Shown: positions 1 to 11,900, counted from the stretch's first letter. The stretch is DNA of 64,000 nucleotides from Anaeramoeba ignava (GCA_028826165.1 JAPDFW010000116.1:62001-126000), one strand, 5' to 3'. Notes: generated by a model from the letters alone, not told the origin. A program made the numbers and translations.

Positions 1-153
1 TACAAAATATATTTATATATATTCAAATTATAAAAAATATATTCAAATAAATATATTTATATTACAAAATATATTTAAATTAATAAATATATTTAAATTA
101 CAAAATATATTCAAATAAATATATTTAATTATAAAAATTAATTAAATTTAAAG

Positions 154-593
154 GTTATTATGGCAACAAATAGAGCAGATACTCTTGATCCTGCTTTATT
201 AAGACCAGGAAGATTAGATCGTAAAATTTATTTCCCAATTCCTGATAGAAGACAAAAAAGATTAATTTTCCAAGTTATTACAAGTAAAATGAATTTAAGT
301 GAAGATGTAGATCTTGAAGATTGTAAATTTATTATTAATTCTCTAAAATAAAAAATAAAATAATTTTTTTAATTTAATTTTAAAAATAAAAATAAAAATA
401 AAAATAAAAATAAAAATAAAAAGATGTTTCAAGAACTGATAAAATAAGTCCAGCTGATATTAGATCTATTTGTATGGAAGCAGGAATGCAAGCAGTAAGA
501 AAGAATCGATATGTTATTTTACCAACAGATTTTGAGAAAGGATATAAAAAGAACGTTAAAAAAAGAGATCAAGAATTTGAATTCTATCGATAA
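154..593 (+). CDS. PSMC4: 26S proteasome regulatory ATPase Rpt3 (PSMC4), 3' end only
   Basis: C-terminal part of the Rpt3 AAA+ ATPase of the 19S proteasome base, which unfolds ubiquitylated substrates and opens the 20S gate. Two exons are visible, 154-322 and 424-593, joined by a GTAAAT...AAAG intron of 101 nt. The junction restores the conserved E-D-Y-V-S-R run expected after VDLE. The first exon carries [20 protein letters not shown], the AAA second-region-of-homology signature with arginine fingers. The protein ends F-Y-R, a HbYX tail of the type Rpt3 uses to dock into the 20S alpha ring. The Walker A and B boxes lie upstream of the window; bases 1-153 are the end of an intron made of AATATATTTA-type repeats. 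The assignment to Rpt3 rather than another Rpt subunit rests on the [15 protein letters not shown] stretch. Confidence 0.93.
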
Positions 594-801
594 TCAAAAA
601 AAAAAAGAGAAAAAAAAAATTTTTTTTCTTTCAAAATTCCACTTTTTTTTTTTGCTTTTTTTTTTTAAAATTTCAATTCAATTCAATTCAATTCAATTTT
701 CCAATTTAAAAAAAAAGTCACAATAAATAAATTCAATTCAATTCAATTCAATTTAAAAAAGAAAAAGAAAGAAAAAAATTTTTTCATTTTTTCTCTTCTC
801 A

Positions 802-3800
802 ATGAATAAAAAGAATATTATCATTGGATCTACTCTTCTTGCAGCTATTGGAGCTGGAGTTTATGCTTGGCAAAAAACTACAACAAAAAAATGTAAAAGA
901 AACAATTCAAAATTATTTTTCTAAATTTTTTAAATTGATTTTTTTATTTTTATTTTTAAAATTAAAAAATTAAAACAATTAAGTTGAAAAAGAAGTAAGT
1001 TTTCTTTATTAAAAAATTAAAACAAAAAGAAAAATTTTTTATTAAATTTTTTTTCCTTAATTTTTTTTTCTTTTTTTATCTATTTATTCTATTAGAGAAT
1101 TGCAATAATTGGATCAGGAAATTGGTAAATAATTAATTTTACAAAATATTCTCTTATTAAAAAAATATTTATTATTCCTGAAATTAAATTATTTTTTTTT
1201 TCTTTTATTTGATCAAAAAAAAAATTTTCTTCTTTTTTTTTTTGCTTTTTCTTAATAAATTTAATTTAATTTAGGGGAATGGCTATTTCAAGAATTATTG
1301 GTTTAAATGTTCTTGATAATCTTGATTTATTTGAAAAAGAAGTTAGAGTTTATGTTTATGAAGAATTAATTGATGGTAAAAAATTAACTGAAATTATCAA
1401 CACTCAACACGAAAATGTCAAGTAAATTAAAATCTAAATCAAAATCAAAAATTCAAAATCAAAATCAAAATCAAAATCAAAATCAAAATTCATTTATAAA
1501 ATTAAAATTAAAATCAAAATTAAAATCAAAATCAAAATCAAAATCAAAATCAAAATCAAAATCAAAATCAAAAATCAAAATCAAAATTAAAATCAAAATC
1601 AAAAAAATCAAAATCAAAATTAAAATTAAAAAAATCAAAATCAAAAATTAAAAATTAAAAATTTATCAAAATCAAAATTAAAATCAAAATTAAAATCAAA
1701 ATCAAAATTAAAATCAAAATCAAAATCAAAATCAAAATCAAAATCAAAATCAAAATCAAAATCAAAATTAAAAAATCAAAATCAAAATCAAAATCAAAAT
1801 CAAAAATTAAAATTAAAATCAAAATCAAAAATCAAAATCAAAATTAAAATCAAAATCAAAATCAAAATCAAAATCAAAATCAAAATCAAAATCAAAATCA
1901 AAATCAAAATCAAAATCAAAATCAAAATCAAAATCAAAATTAAAATCAAAATCAAAATCAAAATCAAAATCAAAATTAAAATTAAAAATCAAAAAAAATA
2001 AAATCAAAATAAAAATCAAAATCAAAATCAAAATCAAAATTAAAATCAAAAATCAAAATCAAAATCAAAATCAAAATCAAAATCAAAATCAAAATCAAAA
2101 TCAAAATCAAAATCAAAATCAAAATTAAAATCAAAATTAAAATTAAAATCAAAATTAAAATCAAAATCAAAATCAAAATCAAAATCAAAATCAAAATCAA
2201 AATCAAAATTCATTTATAAAATCAAAATCAAAATCAAAATCAAAATCAAAATTAAAATCAAAATCAAAATCAAAATCAAAATCAAAATCAAAATCAAAAT
2301 TAAATTAAAATCAAAATCAAAATCAAAATCAAAATCAAAATCAAAATCAAAATAAAAATCAAAATAAAAATCAAAATCAAAATTAAAATTAAAATCAAAA
2401 TCAAAATCAAAATCAAAATCAAAATCAAAATCAAAATTATTTTGTTTCAAAATTTTTTGTGATAAAAGATATCTTTCTGGAATCAAAATTCCTGAAAATG
2501 TTATTGCAATTCCAGATATTGTTAAAGCTGTAACAGATGCAACAGTTCTTGTTTTTGTCACACCACATCAATTCCTTCCCAAAATGCTTGACCAATTAAA
2601 AGGGAATATTATACCTGGAGCTCGAGCAATTACATTAATAAAAGGATTTGTTGTTGATGAAAAAGATGAACTTCATTTAATTTCTAAGATGATTTCAGAC
2701 AAATTAGAAATTGAAGTATCAGCATTAATGGGTGCAAATGTTGCAAATGAAGTTGCTAGAGATGAATTTTGTGAAACCACCATTGGTATCACAATTAAAT
2801 ATTAAATTGAATTAAATATTGAATTAAATATTGAATATTGAATATTAAATTGAATTAAATATTGAATATTAAATATTGAATATTAAATTAAATAAATTGA
2901 ATTAAATTGAATTAAATATTAAATTGAATTAAATATTAAATTGAATTAAATATTGAATATTGAATATTGAATTGAATTAAATTAAATATTGAATTGAATA
3001 TTAAATATTAAATTGAATTAAATATTAAATTGAATTAAATATTAAATATTAAATTGAATTAAATATTAAATATTACACCTTTTCAACTTTGGTTTAAACC
3101 TTTTGCAAAAATATTTAAACCTTTTGCAAAAATATTTAAACCTTTTGCAAAAATATTTAAACCTTTTGCAAAAATTTTAAACCTTTTTTTTATTTAAACC
3201 CTTGACTTTTGAAAATTTCATCTAAACTTTTATTTTTCTTTTTTGAAAAAAATTTGGAAGATGATGAAAAAGATTGTGAATTGAAAATGAGAATACAAAA
3301 TCTCAATTCATTTTGATTTTCAAAAATCAAGAATATATTCTTTGTTCAAAGTTTTGGGAATAATATTTCTACTGATATATGATAATCAATTTGGGGATTT
3401 CTCCAGAGTTCTTGTTAACTTTCTTTGATCAAATCAAGCAGAGATTATTGATTTGTGAATTGTTGAAAAGCAACACAATTTTTCACTGTTAAATAAACAT
3501 TTTCACCACGATTAAGAAAAGGAGAATAAGATGAAAGAAAATGTATAGAAGGGAGAAGTTGTTCCAATATTTCTGTGGTCATATTAGAGTGATGAAAATA
3601 TAACATTATAAGAGATAAATTTAAAGCCTTCATCTTTAAGTAATACATGAAAACAATATGGTAAAAAGTCAATAAAGTCAATAGAATTAAATGCACCAAT
3701 TTGAATCTTGGATTGAATTAATCCAAAATTTGGTTCACTTTCATCTCTTTGAGATTGTATCATTATTTGGAAGAAAAAATAAAAATTAGATATCTTCAAA

Positions 3801-5076
3801 AAAAAATTCAACCTGTTATTTATTGAGAGTCAAAAAAGTTGAAACCAAATACTGAAATCGACAAGGGTTTAAATTAAAAAAAAAGGTTTAAAATTTTTGC
3901 AAAAGGTTTAAATATTTTTGTAAAAGGTTTAAATATTTTTGCAAAAGGTTTAAATATTTTTGCAAAAGGTTTAAATATTTTTGCAAAAGGTTTAAACCAA
4001 AGTTGAAAAGGTGTAAATTGAATTAAATTAAATTAAATTAAATTGAATTAAATATTAAATTGAATTAAATATTAAATTGAATTAAATATTAAATTGAATT
4101 AAATATTAAATATTGAATATTAAATTAAATTAAATATTAAATTGAATTAAATATTAAATTGAATTAAATATTAAATATTAAATTGAATTAAATATTAAAT
4201 ATTAAATATTGAATATTGAATATTAAATATTGAATTAAATTGAATTAAATATTAAATTGAATTAAATTGAATTAAATTAAATATTAAATATTAAATATTA
4301 AATATTAAATATTAAATATTAAATTGAATTAAATATTGAATTAAATATTAAATTAGGTTGTAAGAATAAAAACGATCATGAAATGTTTAAGACTTTATTT
4401 GATCGACCTACTTTTAAAGTAAATGTTGTTTCTGATGTATATGGAGTTGAATTATGTGGATCTTTGAAGAATATTGTTGCACTTGGAGCAGGTTTTTGTG
4501 ATGGATTAGGATTAGGAGGAAATACTAAAGCTGCAATTATAAGAATAGGACTTATTGAAATGAAAAAATTTGCTCATATGTTCTTTTCAGGTGTTCGTGA
4601 AGAAACTTTCCTTGAAAGCTGTGGAATTGCAGATTTAATTACTACATGCACTGGAGGAAGAAACAGAAAGGTTTCTGAAGCTTTTGTGAAGACTAAAAAA
4701 GTAATTATTGAAATTTTAAATAATTCCTAATTTTTTATTTGCTTTTTTTTAAATTGTTCCTAATTTTTTATTTGCTTTTTTTTTTAAATTTTTTATTTTT
4801 AGTCTTGGGTTGATTTGGAAAAAGAATTGCTTGGTGGTCAAAAACTTCAAGGAACTTTAACTGCAGATGAAGTTTACAGAGTTTTAAAGAAGCAAAACAA
4901 ACTTAATGAGTAAAAAATTAATTTAATTTTTTAATAATTTAATTTTTAATTTTTAATAATTTAATTTTTTAATTTTAATTAGTTTCCCATTGTTTGTTAC
5001 AATTTATCGAATTGTTAAAGGTGAAATTCAAGCAAATTTAATTACTCAATTTGAAACAGCTTACAAAAAAGATTAA
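802..5076 (+). CDS. GPD1: NAD-dependent glycerol-3-phosphate dehydrogenase, eight exons
   Basis: Interconverts dihydroxyacetone phosphate and glycerol-3-phosphate with NADH, linking glycolysis to lipid synthesis. Exons read as 802-892, 984-994, 1096-1124, 1275-1421, 2469-2785, 4357-4700, 4803-4909 and 4983-5076; all phases agree and give 379 residues. The NAD-binding loop GSGNWG sits at residues 40-45, [13 protein letters not shown] and the catalytic-lysine segment [12 protein letters not shown] follow, then the substrate-site GGNTKAA run. About 31 residues precede the Rossmann fold, with a hydrophobic stretch near residues 6-23 that animal GPD1 lacks; it may be a membrane anchor or organelle signal. 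Exon 2 is only 11 nt and is needed to keep frame. Intron 4 is a simple repeat and intron 5 holds a DNA transposon remnant. The start is the first ATG, 17 nt after a CATTTT motif. Identity of the enzyme is very secure. Confidence 0.93.
1422..2468 (+). repeat. (AAAATC)n repeat filling GPD1 intron 4
   Basis: Almost the whole 1,047-nt intron is AAAATC hexamers with AAAATT variants. Long open frames across it (Lys/Ser, Asn/Gln, Phe/Asp or Ile/Leu alternations) are repeat shadows, not genes. Two copies of an ATTCATTTATAAAAT motif interrupt the array near 1489 and 2209. Confidence 0.9.
2786..3073 (+). repeat. AATTGAATTAAATATTA repeat, left part of GPD1 intron 5
   Basis: Irregular tandem repeat of TTAAATTGAATTAAATAT-type units from the GTATCA donor up to the inserted element. 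The same repeat resumes on the far side, so the element landed inside a pre-existing array. Confidence 0.85.
3076..4013. mobile_element. Tc1/mariner-like DNA element with long inverted repeats, 938 bp
   Basis: The ends are inverted: CACCTTTTCAACTTTGG at 3076 and CCAAAGTTGAAAAGGTG at 4013, each flanked by TA (3074-3075 and 4014-4015), the target duplication of Tc1/mariner elements. The terminal repeats are about 129 and 152 bp and consist of a subrepeat of roughly 21-22 bp (TTTAAACCTTTTGCAAAAATA), four copies on the left and five on the right. The interior holds a broken transposase-like frame on the minus strand. It lies inside intron 5 of GPD1, embedded in another repeat, so it may be tolerated without loss of the enzyme. 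Confidence 0.82.
3445..3811 (-). pseudogene. DDE transposase remnant inside the 938-bp element
   Basis: Two overlapping minus-strand frames together resemble the end of a DDE_3/Tc1-type transposase. The clearest piece is [19 protein letters not shown], matching the family's 'PYSPxLNPIE..W..K' block that carries the third acidic catalytic residue. The upstream part ([14 protein letters not shown], then a segment where an 'xDN..HH' block would be expected) switches frame near 3600-3690. There is no intact start, and the N-terminal DNA-binding region is missing because the element is too short. It is a dead fragment; movement would need an enzyme supplied from elsewhere. Confidence 0.6.
4016..4356 (+). 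repeat. AATTGAATTAAATATTA repeat, right part of GPD1 intron 5
   Basis: Continuation of the array seen at 2786-3073 up to the acceptor AATTAG at 4356. No gene or structured RNA is visible. Confidence 0.85.
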
Positions 5077-5242
5077 AACAAAATTATCAAATTTTTCTTC
5101 TTCATTTTTTCTTCTTTCTATTTTTCTTTTTTCATTTCATTTCATTTCATTCTTTTTCTTTCTATTTTTCTTTTTTCAAACAAAATCCACTTTTTTTTTT
5201 TTGGAAAACGGAATTAAAAAAAAAATTCATTTTTTTATTTTT

Positions 5243-5270
5243 ATTTTTTTTTTCATTTTTTTCCTTTTTT
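5243..5270 (+). promoter_or_regulatory. T-tract/CATT start-region motif of the TPR gene
   Basis: A T-run, CATTTTTTTCC and another T-run lie about 31 nt before the ATG at 5286. Practically the same string lies before the BTB-TLDc gene at 18365-18392. Its recurrence at most starts in the window suggests an initiator-like core promoter. Confidence 0.45.
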
Positions 5271-5285
5271 AAAAAAAAACTAAAA

Positions 5286-8200
5286 ATGAATTTTATTCAA
5301 CAATATCAAGAAGGAGTTGATTTATTAAAACAATCAAAATTTAAAAAATCAATAGAAATATTCAGTAATTTAATATCACAAAGCGAAGCATCATTTTTTT
5401 ATTACAATCGAGGACTTGCATATAAAGGAGAAAAAGAATTCCAAAAAGCAGTTGAAGATTTTACAAAAGTAATTGAAATGGAAGAAAGTAATGAAGCCTT
5501 AAATAGTCGTGCAATTACATATAGTTCAATGCATAATTATTCAGCAGCTTTAGCCGATTATGATAAAATAATAGAAAATCATAATAAAAAAAATCAAGAA
5601 GAAAATCATAAGAAAGAAAATCAAGAAAAAAATCAAATTAAAGAAATTTATCTTAAAAATCAAGCAATTTTATTTTTTTTAATGGGTGATTTTTATAATG
5701 CTTATAATAGTTTCAAAAAAATAGTTGAAATTACTGATAATAAGGTGGAAATTCTTTATCAAATTGGTTTAATTTTTTTGCATTTGAAAAAGTATGAAGA
5801 AGCATATCAAACGTTTCTTCTTATAAATAATGCTTTTAAACAAGAACAAGATGAATATATGAAAAGTTTGAATTATTTCGGAATAGCCAAATCTTTTTAC
5901 AAAGTGAATGTAATATTTTATTTTTATATTTTATATTTAATATTTTTTATATTTATATTTAATATTTAATATTTAATATTTAATATTTAATATTTAATAT
6001 TTAATATTTAATATTTAATATTTAATATTTATATTTTAATATTTAATATTTTATTTTTAATATTTAATATTTAATATTTAATATTTTTATTTTATTTAAT
6101 ATTTAATATTTATATTTAATATTTAATATTTAATATTTTATTTAATTTTAATATTTTAATATTTAATATTTTAATATTTTTATTTAATATTTAATATTTA
6201 ATATTTAATATTTAATATTTATTATTTTTATATTTTTAATATTTTTAATTTATTTTATATTTTATTTTATATTTTTAATATTTTAATATTTAATATTTAA
6301 ATTTAATATTTAATATTTAATATTTATATTTTTAATATTTAATATTTTATTTTTAATATTTAATATTTTATTTTTAATATTTAATATTTAATATTTAATA
6401 TTTATTATTTAATATTTATTATTTAATATTTATTATTTAATATTTATTATTTAATATTTATTATTTAATATTTAATATTTAATATTTAATCTTGTAAAAA
6501 AAAGATTCGTTCTCCAAAAATTAAACCTCCTGAAATATCTCAAATGCTTCAAAAAGCTATTAAATTCATAAATGCTGCAATCAAAAAAGACCCAAAAAAT
6601 CCCGAATTCTATTTTTGGCAAGCAAAATTTTACAGAAAAGATTCTCAATTTAAAAAAGCAATGGATTTAATTGATCAAAATTTAACACAAAACTTTAAAA
6701 TTCCATTTTGTTTAATTGAAAAATCAAAGATATATATTGAACAAAAACAACCAGAAAAAGCATTTGATATATGCCAAAAAATCAGCATACAAGATTTAGA
6801 AAATCAAGAAATTTTGTGGAAAACAAGCAAAATTTACTCGAAAATCTCAAAACCAGAATTATCAATTCCTTTATTAACAAAACTAATTCAAAAATTACAA
6901 AATCCAAATGAAAAACACCAAAAAATATTTTTACTTAGATCCAAAGAATATGAAAAAATCAACAAATTTTTACCTGCAATTTCTGATTTTGAAACGGCAA
7001 AAATTTTGAGTCGTTCAAATCTTCCAGTTAATATTCAAAAAAATGAATTCGAAAAGGAACATGAACAAATTTTCAATAAAATCAATGATTTTTGCAAAAA
7101 AAAAGAAAATAAAGAACGAATTAAATTATTGGAATGCACATCAGAAAAAACTGTGATTGAGGTTGAAGATCCAAATGTGATTTCACCTCCTTTAGATACT
7201 TTACTTTTTATTATGAGAAAAAAACAAAAAGTTAACAATTTGATGAAAATTGCAAAAAAAACACAATCTTTAATAAATACAAAAAATACCATTTTCGAAA
7301 TTACCAATTTGAAACAAGGAATGAATTACAGTATTTATCTTTTTGCCATTTTCGCTAATTTCCACTGTTTTGGTTTTTCAGTTCCAAAAGAATCTCAAGA
7401 AAATCAACAAAAAGTGGATGAAAAATTCACCCAAAAATTGGATCATAAATTTTCGACAATTCTTAAATTAGTAACTAAAGATTTTTCAATTCCTGATTCA
7501 GTTTTTAAAGAGAAAGATAATAAAGAGAAAGATAATAAAGAGAAAGATAATAAAGAGAAAGATAATAAAGAGAAAGATAATAAAGAGAAAGATAATGAAG
7601 AGAAAGATAATGAAGAGAAAGATAATGAAGAGAAAGATAATGAAGAGAAAGAAGATTTTAAAGAAACAGTAAAAAAGATGGATCTAAATTTGAAAAATTT
7701 GGAGAATATTTTTAAAGAGAAATTAAAAGAGAAATTACAAGAGAAAGAGAAACAAAAAAAGCCACCAAAACAAAAAAAGTCATCAAAGCAAGAAACAAAA
7801 CAAGCAAATCAAACAAATCAATCAAAACAAACAAATCAAGCAAAACAAGAAACAAAACAAACAAATCAATCAAAACAAACAAATCAATCAAAACAAGAAA
7901 CAAGACAAACAAATCAAACAAATCAAACAAAACAAGAAACAAATCAAACAAATCAAAAAAATCAAACAAATCAAACAAATCAAACAAAACAAGAAACAAG
8001 ACAAACAAATCAAACAAATCAAACAAATCAAACAATACAAGAAACAAGACAAACAAGACAACATTCAGATAAATCACAACAATTAAATCAATCACAAAAA
8101 TTAAATCAATCAAATCAAGAAACAAGACAAACAAGACAAACAAATCAAACAAATCAAACAAATCAAACAAATCAAAAAAATCAAACAAATCAAACAAAAC

Positions 8201-8487
8201 AAGAAACAAGACAAACAAATCAAACAAATCAAACAAATCAAACAAATCAAACAAATCAAACAATACAAGAAACAAGACAAACAAGACAACATTCAGATAA
8301 ATCACAACAATTAAATCAATCACAAAAATTAAATAAATCAAATCAATCAAATCAAACAAATCAATCACAACAATTAAATCAATCACAACGATTAAATCAA
8401 TCAAATAAATCAAATAAATCAAATAAATCAAGAAATAAATCAAGAAATAAAAGAAAATCAAATAAATCAAATCAATCAATCAAATAA
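5286..8487 (+). CDS. TPR protein with probable FN3-like segment and Asn/Gln/Thr-rich tail
   Basis: Two exons, 5286 to about 5903 or 5909 (AAA|GTGAAT and AAT|GTAATA both keep phase) and about 6505-8487. The N-terminal exon contains several 34-residue tetratricopeptide repeats (ALxxYNRGLAYKGEKEFQKA, SALADYDKII, FLMGDFYNAYNSF types), and more follow after the intron (FYFWQAKFYRKDSQFKKA). TPRs form a superhelix that binds partner proteins. A stretch ending ITNLKQGMNYSIYLFAIF looks like the G-strand side of a fibronectin III domain. From about 7510 the protein turns low-complexity: ten KE(K/E)DN pentads, a Lys/Glu helix, then NQT and ETRQT repeats in which one ETRQTRQHSDKSQQLN block occurs twice. 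The exact role is unknown; a scaffold or chaperone adaptor is an inference only. Confidence 0.75.
5910..6498 (+). repeat. (ATTTAAT)n repeat filling the TPR gene intron
   Basis: About 590 nt of ATTTAATATTTAATATT with no other sequence; near the end the unit changes to TATTATTTAATATT. It contains almost no AG or GT on the sense strand. Confidence 0.88.
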
Positions 8488-8982
8488 ATCAATCACATCA
8501 ATTAAATCAATCAAATAAATCAAATCAAATAAATCAAATCAATCAAATCAATCAAATAAATCAAACAAATAAATCAATCACAACAATTAAATCAATCAAA
8601 TCAATTAAATCAATCACAAAAATTAAATCAATCACAACGATTAAATAAAAGAAAATCAATCAAGAAATAAAAGAAATCAAATAAATCAAGAAATAAAAGA
8701 AAATCAAATAAATCAAATCAATCAAGAAAATAAATAAGAAAAATCAATCAAATAAATCAAATCAATCAAATAAATCAAATCAAACAAATAAATAAGAAAA
8801 ATCAAACCAAAAATTAATTTTAATAGGGAAGTTTTCTTTCTTTTTTTTTGATGGAAGAAGAAAATAAAAAAAAAACAAAAAGATTAAAAAGTTCTTTTTT
8901 TGGATTGAAAAGGAAAAAAAAATGAAAAAAATTAAAAGGAAAAAAATTAAAATTTGTAATTAAAATTAAAAAGGAAGAGGAA
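8488..8982. other. Spacer between convergent genes
   Basis: The AATCAAAT repeat of the TPR gene tail runs on past the TAA stop to about 8800 with stops in all frames, so the coding repeat has either lost or never had an end constraint. The last 160 nt are A-rich and form the 3' flank of the myosin gene. No gene seen. Confidence 0.7.
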
Positions 8983-11900
8983 TTAAATCTGTTCTACATA
9001 ATTGTAAGGGAATGTTCCTTTTCTTCCATTAAGTTCACCATGCCACCAACCAGAATCATCTTTTTTAAGTAAAATAATTATATCTCCTTTTGAAAATGAA
9101 AGTTCATCAGAACTTGTAGCTTCATAAGCAAATAGAGCTTTTACTCTTGGTTCATTTTGTTTTGGAGAAGTATTTCTTGCTCTTGGAATTGGAGGTGGAC
9201 CTTTAATATAAAATTAAATCAAATTAAATCAAATATTAAATGAAATATTTAATATAAAATTAAATCAAATATTAAATATAAAATTAAATCAAATATTAAA
9301 TCAAATATTAAATAAAATTAAATCAAATATTAAATAAAATTAAATCAAATATTAAATCAAATATTAAATCAAATTAAATCAAATTAAATCAAATTAAATC
9401 AAATATTAAATATAAAATTAAATCAAATCAAATTAAATCAAATATTAAATAAATCAATAAAATAAAAGAAAAATAAATCAAAAAAATAAAAGAAAAATCA
9501 AACCAAAATTAAAATTAAATCAAATTTTTGATATAAAAATAAAATCAAAAATATTTAATATCTTTTAATTGAAAATAAAAAATGAAAAATTAAATCAAAT
9601 TTGTAATTAAAATTAAAAGGAAAATTAAATCTGTTTAAATATAAAAAGGGAAATCTTTTATTCCATTAAAATTAAATGCAAATATTAAGAATAAAATTAA
9701 ATAAAATATTTATATCTCCTTTTGAAAATGAAATTAAATAAAATATTTAATATAAGCAAAATGAAATAATATTTAATATAAAAATTAAATCAAATATTTA
9801 ATATAAAATTAAATCAAATATTTAATAAAATTAAATGAAATATTTAATATAAAATTAAATCAAATATAAAATCAAATTAAATATAAAATTAAAATTAAAT
9901 CAAATATTTAATATAAAATTAAATCAAATATTTAATATAAAATTAAATCAAATATTTAATATAAAATTAAATCAAATATTAAATATAAAATTAAATCAAA
10001 TATTTAATATAAAATTAAATCAAATTAAATAAAATATTTAATATAAAATTAAATCAAATTAAATCAAATATTAAATATAAATTAAATCAAATTAAATCAA
10101 ATATTTAATATAAAATTAAATAAAAATTAAATAAATATTTAATATAAAATTAAATATAAAATTAAATCAAATATTTAATATATAAAATTAAATCAAATAT
10201 TAAATCAAAAAATTAAATCAAATATTTAAATCAAAAATTAAATATAAAATTAAATCAAATATTAAAACAAATATTTAATATAAAATTAAATCAAATATTT
10301 AATATAAAATTAAATCAAATATTTAATATAAAATTAAATCAAATATAAAATTAAATCAAATATTTAATATAAAATTAAATTAAATATTTAATATAAAATT
10401 AAATCAAATTAAATCAAATATTTAATATAAAATTAAATAAAATATTAAATATAAAATTAAACCAAATATTTAATATAAAATTAAATAAAATATTTAATAT
10501 AAAATTAAATAAAATATTAAATATAAAATTAAATAAAATATTTAAAATAAAATTAAATCAAATATTTAATATAAAATTAAATCAAATATTTAATATAAAA
10601 TTAAATCAAATTTTAATATAAAATTAAATAAAATATTAAATCAAATATTAAAAATAAAATTAAATTTTAATACCTCGAGATCGAGGAGTAATTTGAGGAG
10701 GAGGACCACGAGTAGGAGAAGGACCACGAGTAGGAGAATTAGATTTAGGAGAAGTAGTTCTAGCTCTAGGAGTAAGAGTAGGAGGAGGACCTCTAGTAGG
10801 AGTAGGAGATTTAGGAGAAGTAGTTCTAGCTCTTGGAGTAAGAGGAGGAGGACCTCTTGAAGTTCTTGGCGGAGGTTTCTGTGGATGATTAGAAGGAGAG
10901 GATGATCTAGCACGCGGAATCATAGGAGGCGGACCTCTGCGAGATCGTGGTGTGGGACGAGGACCTGTTGGAATAATAGGTGGTGGTCCTCTTCCTGTTC
11001 GTGGAGGTGGAGAACTGCGGGTCTCAGTTGGTGAATACCCTCCACCACTGTTGTCACTATATCCCCCCTTAAACGCTATTGCTCGCGGTCGAGTATCTGA
11101 AGATAACCCCTGGATAACCCCCACTGATAAAGCCTTGCTACTTCCCTTCAAATTCGGGAAAAATGGATTTGCTGTTGAATCCATTTTGAATGAGATTTCT
11201 CGGAAATTCCCCTTTTTTTCTTTCGATTGAAATGAGTCGCTAAAAGTCAATGTGAAAGATCCTCCAATTGCTTCTATTTTTTCTTTTAAAACCGTTATCA
11301 ACTCTGTTTTCTTATCATCTTCAATGAAAAAATCATAATCACTAATTTTGAGATTTACAAATGAATCCGCAAGAGTGGAAAGCTGCGCGCCTTGGATATT
11401 CATGAGGGGAATTCTGCGAGCAATCTGAAGCTGTTTGATTTTCTTCTTGTTGACCTTAACACTAACGAGAGCAATTGAATACAAAGCGTTCTCAGTAACC
11501 AATAAATCACGATCTTCTCTTCGCGCGATCTTTCGGAATCTTGAGTAACCGACTAAATATACTTTGTTAGAATAAAACAACTTCTCGTTTTCATAGTTCG
11601 CTTTTTCCATCACAAGTCGGATTTTTGGATTTGACATGTAGTTGATGTAATCACCGTTGAAAACACGATTTATTGATAACCTTCTGCGCTGTTTTTTCCC
11701 GAATAGAAGATCCGAGGCTTGCGCGCGCAGCTCGAGAAAGTATTTCCTTGCCTTCCACATTCGGTAGCATTTTTGGATCTTTCGTGCTGATTCGTGGTAT
11801 TTTCTCTCGCGCATTTCTTCGATCAAGAAAAGTGATTCAGGATGGCGAATAAAAACCTTTGTTTTTCCAAGTTGCCATTCTTTTTGGTCGAGTTGGATGT

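Noticed and set aside
1825-2561. Long open frames of alternating Phe/Asp, Ile/Leu or Asn/Gln over hexamer repeats (also at 50197-51123 plus strand, 55218-56389, 62592-62849, 63343-63933)
   Set aside because: They follow from AAAATC or AATTTT units having no stop in several frames. Except for the Asn/Gln frames continuous with the eIF4G-like genes, they lie in introns or on the non-coding strand.
3445-3811. A working transposase gene
   Set aside because: The frame is split, the N-terminal DNA-binding domain is absent and the conserved acidic residues are not all recognisable.
7712-8479. 255-codon minus-strand frame rich in Leu/Asp/Phe opposite the TPR gene tail
   Set aside because: It is the complement of the coding NQT/ETRQT repeat; it has no start context and no conserved feature.
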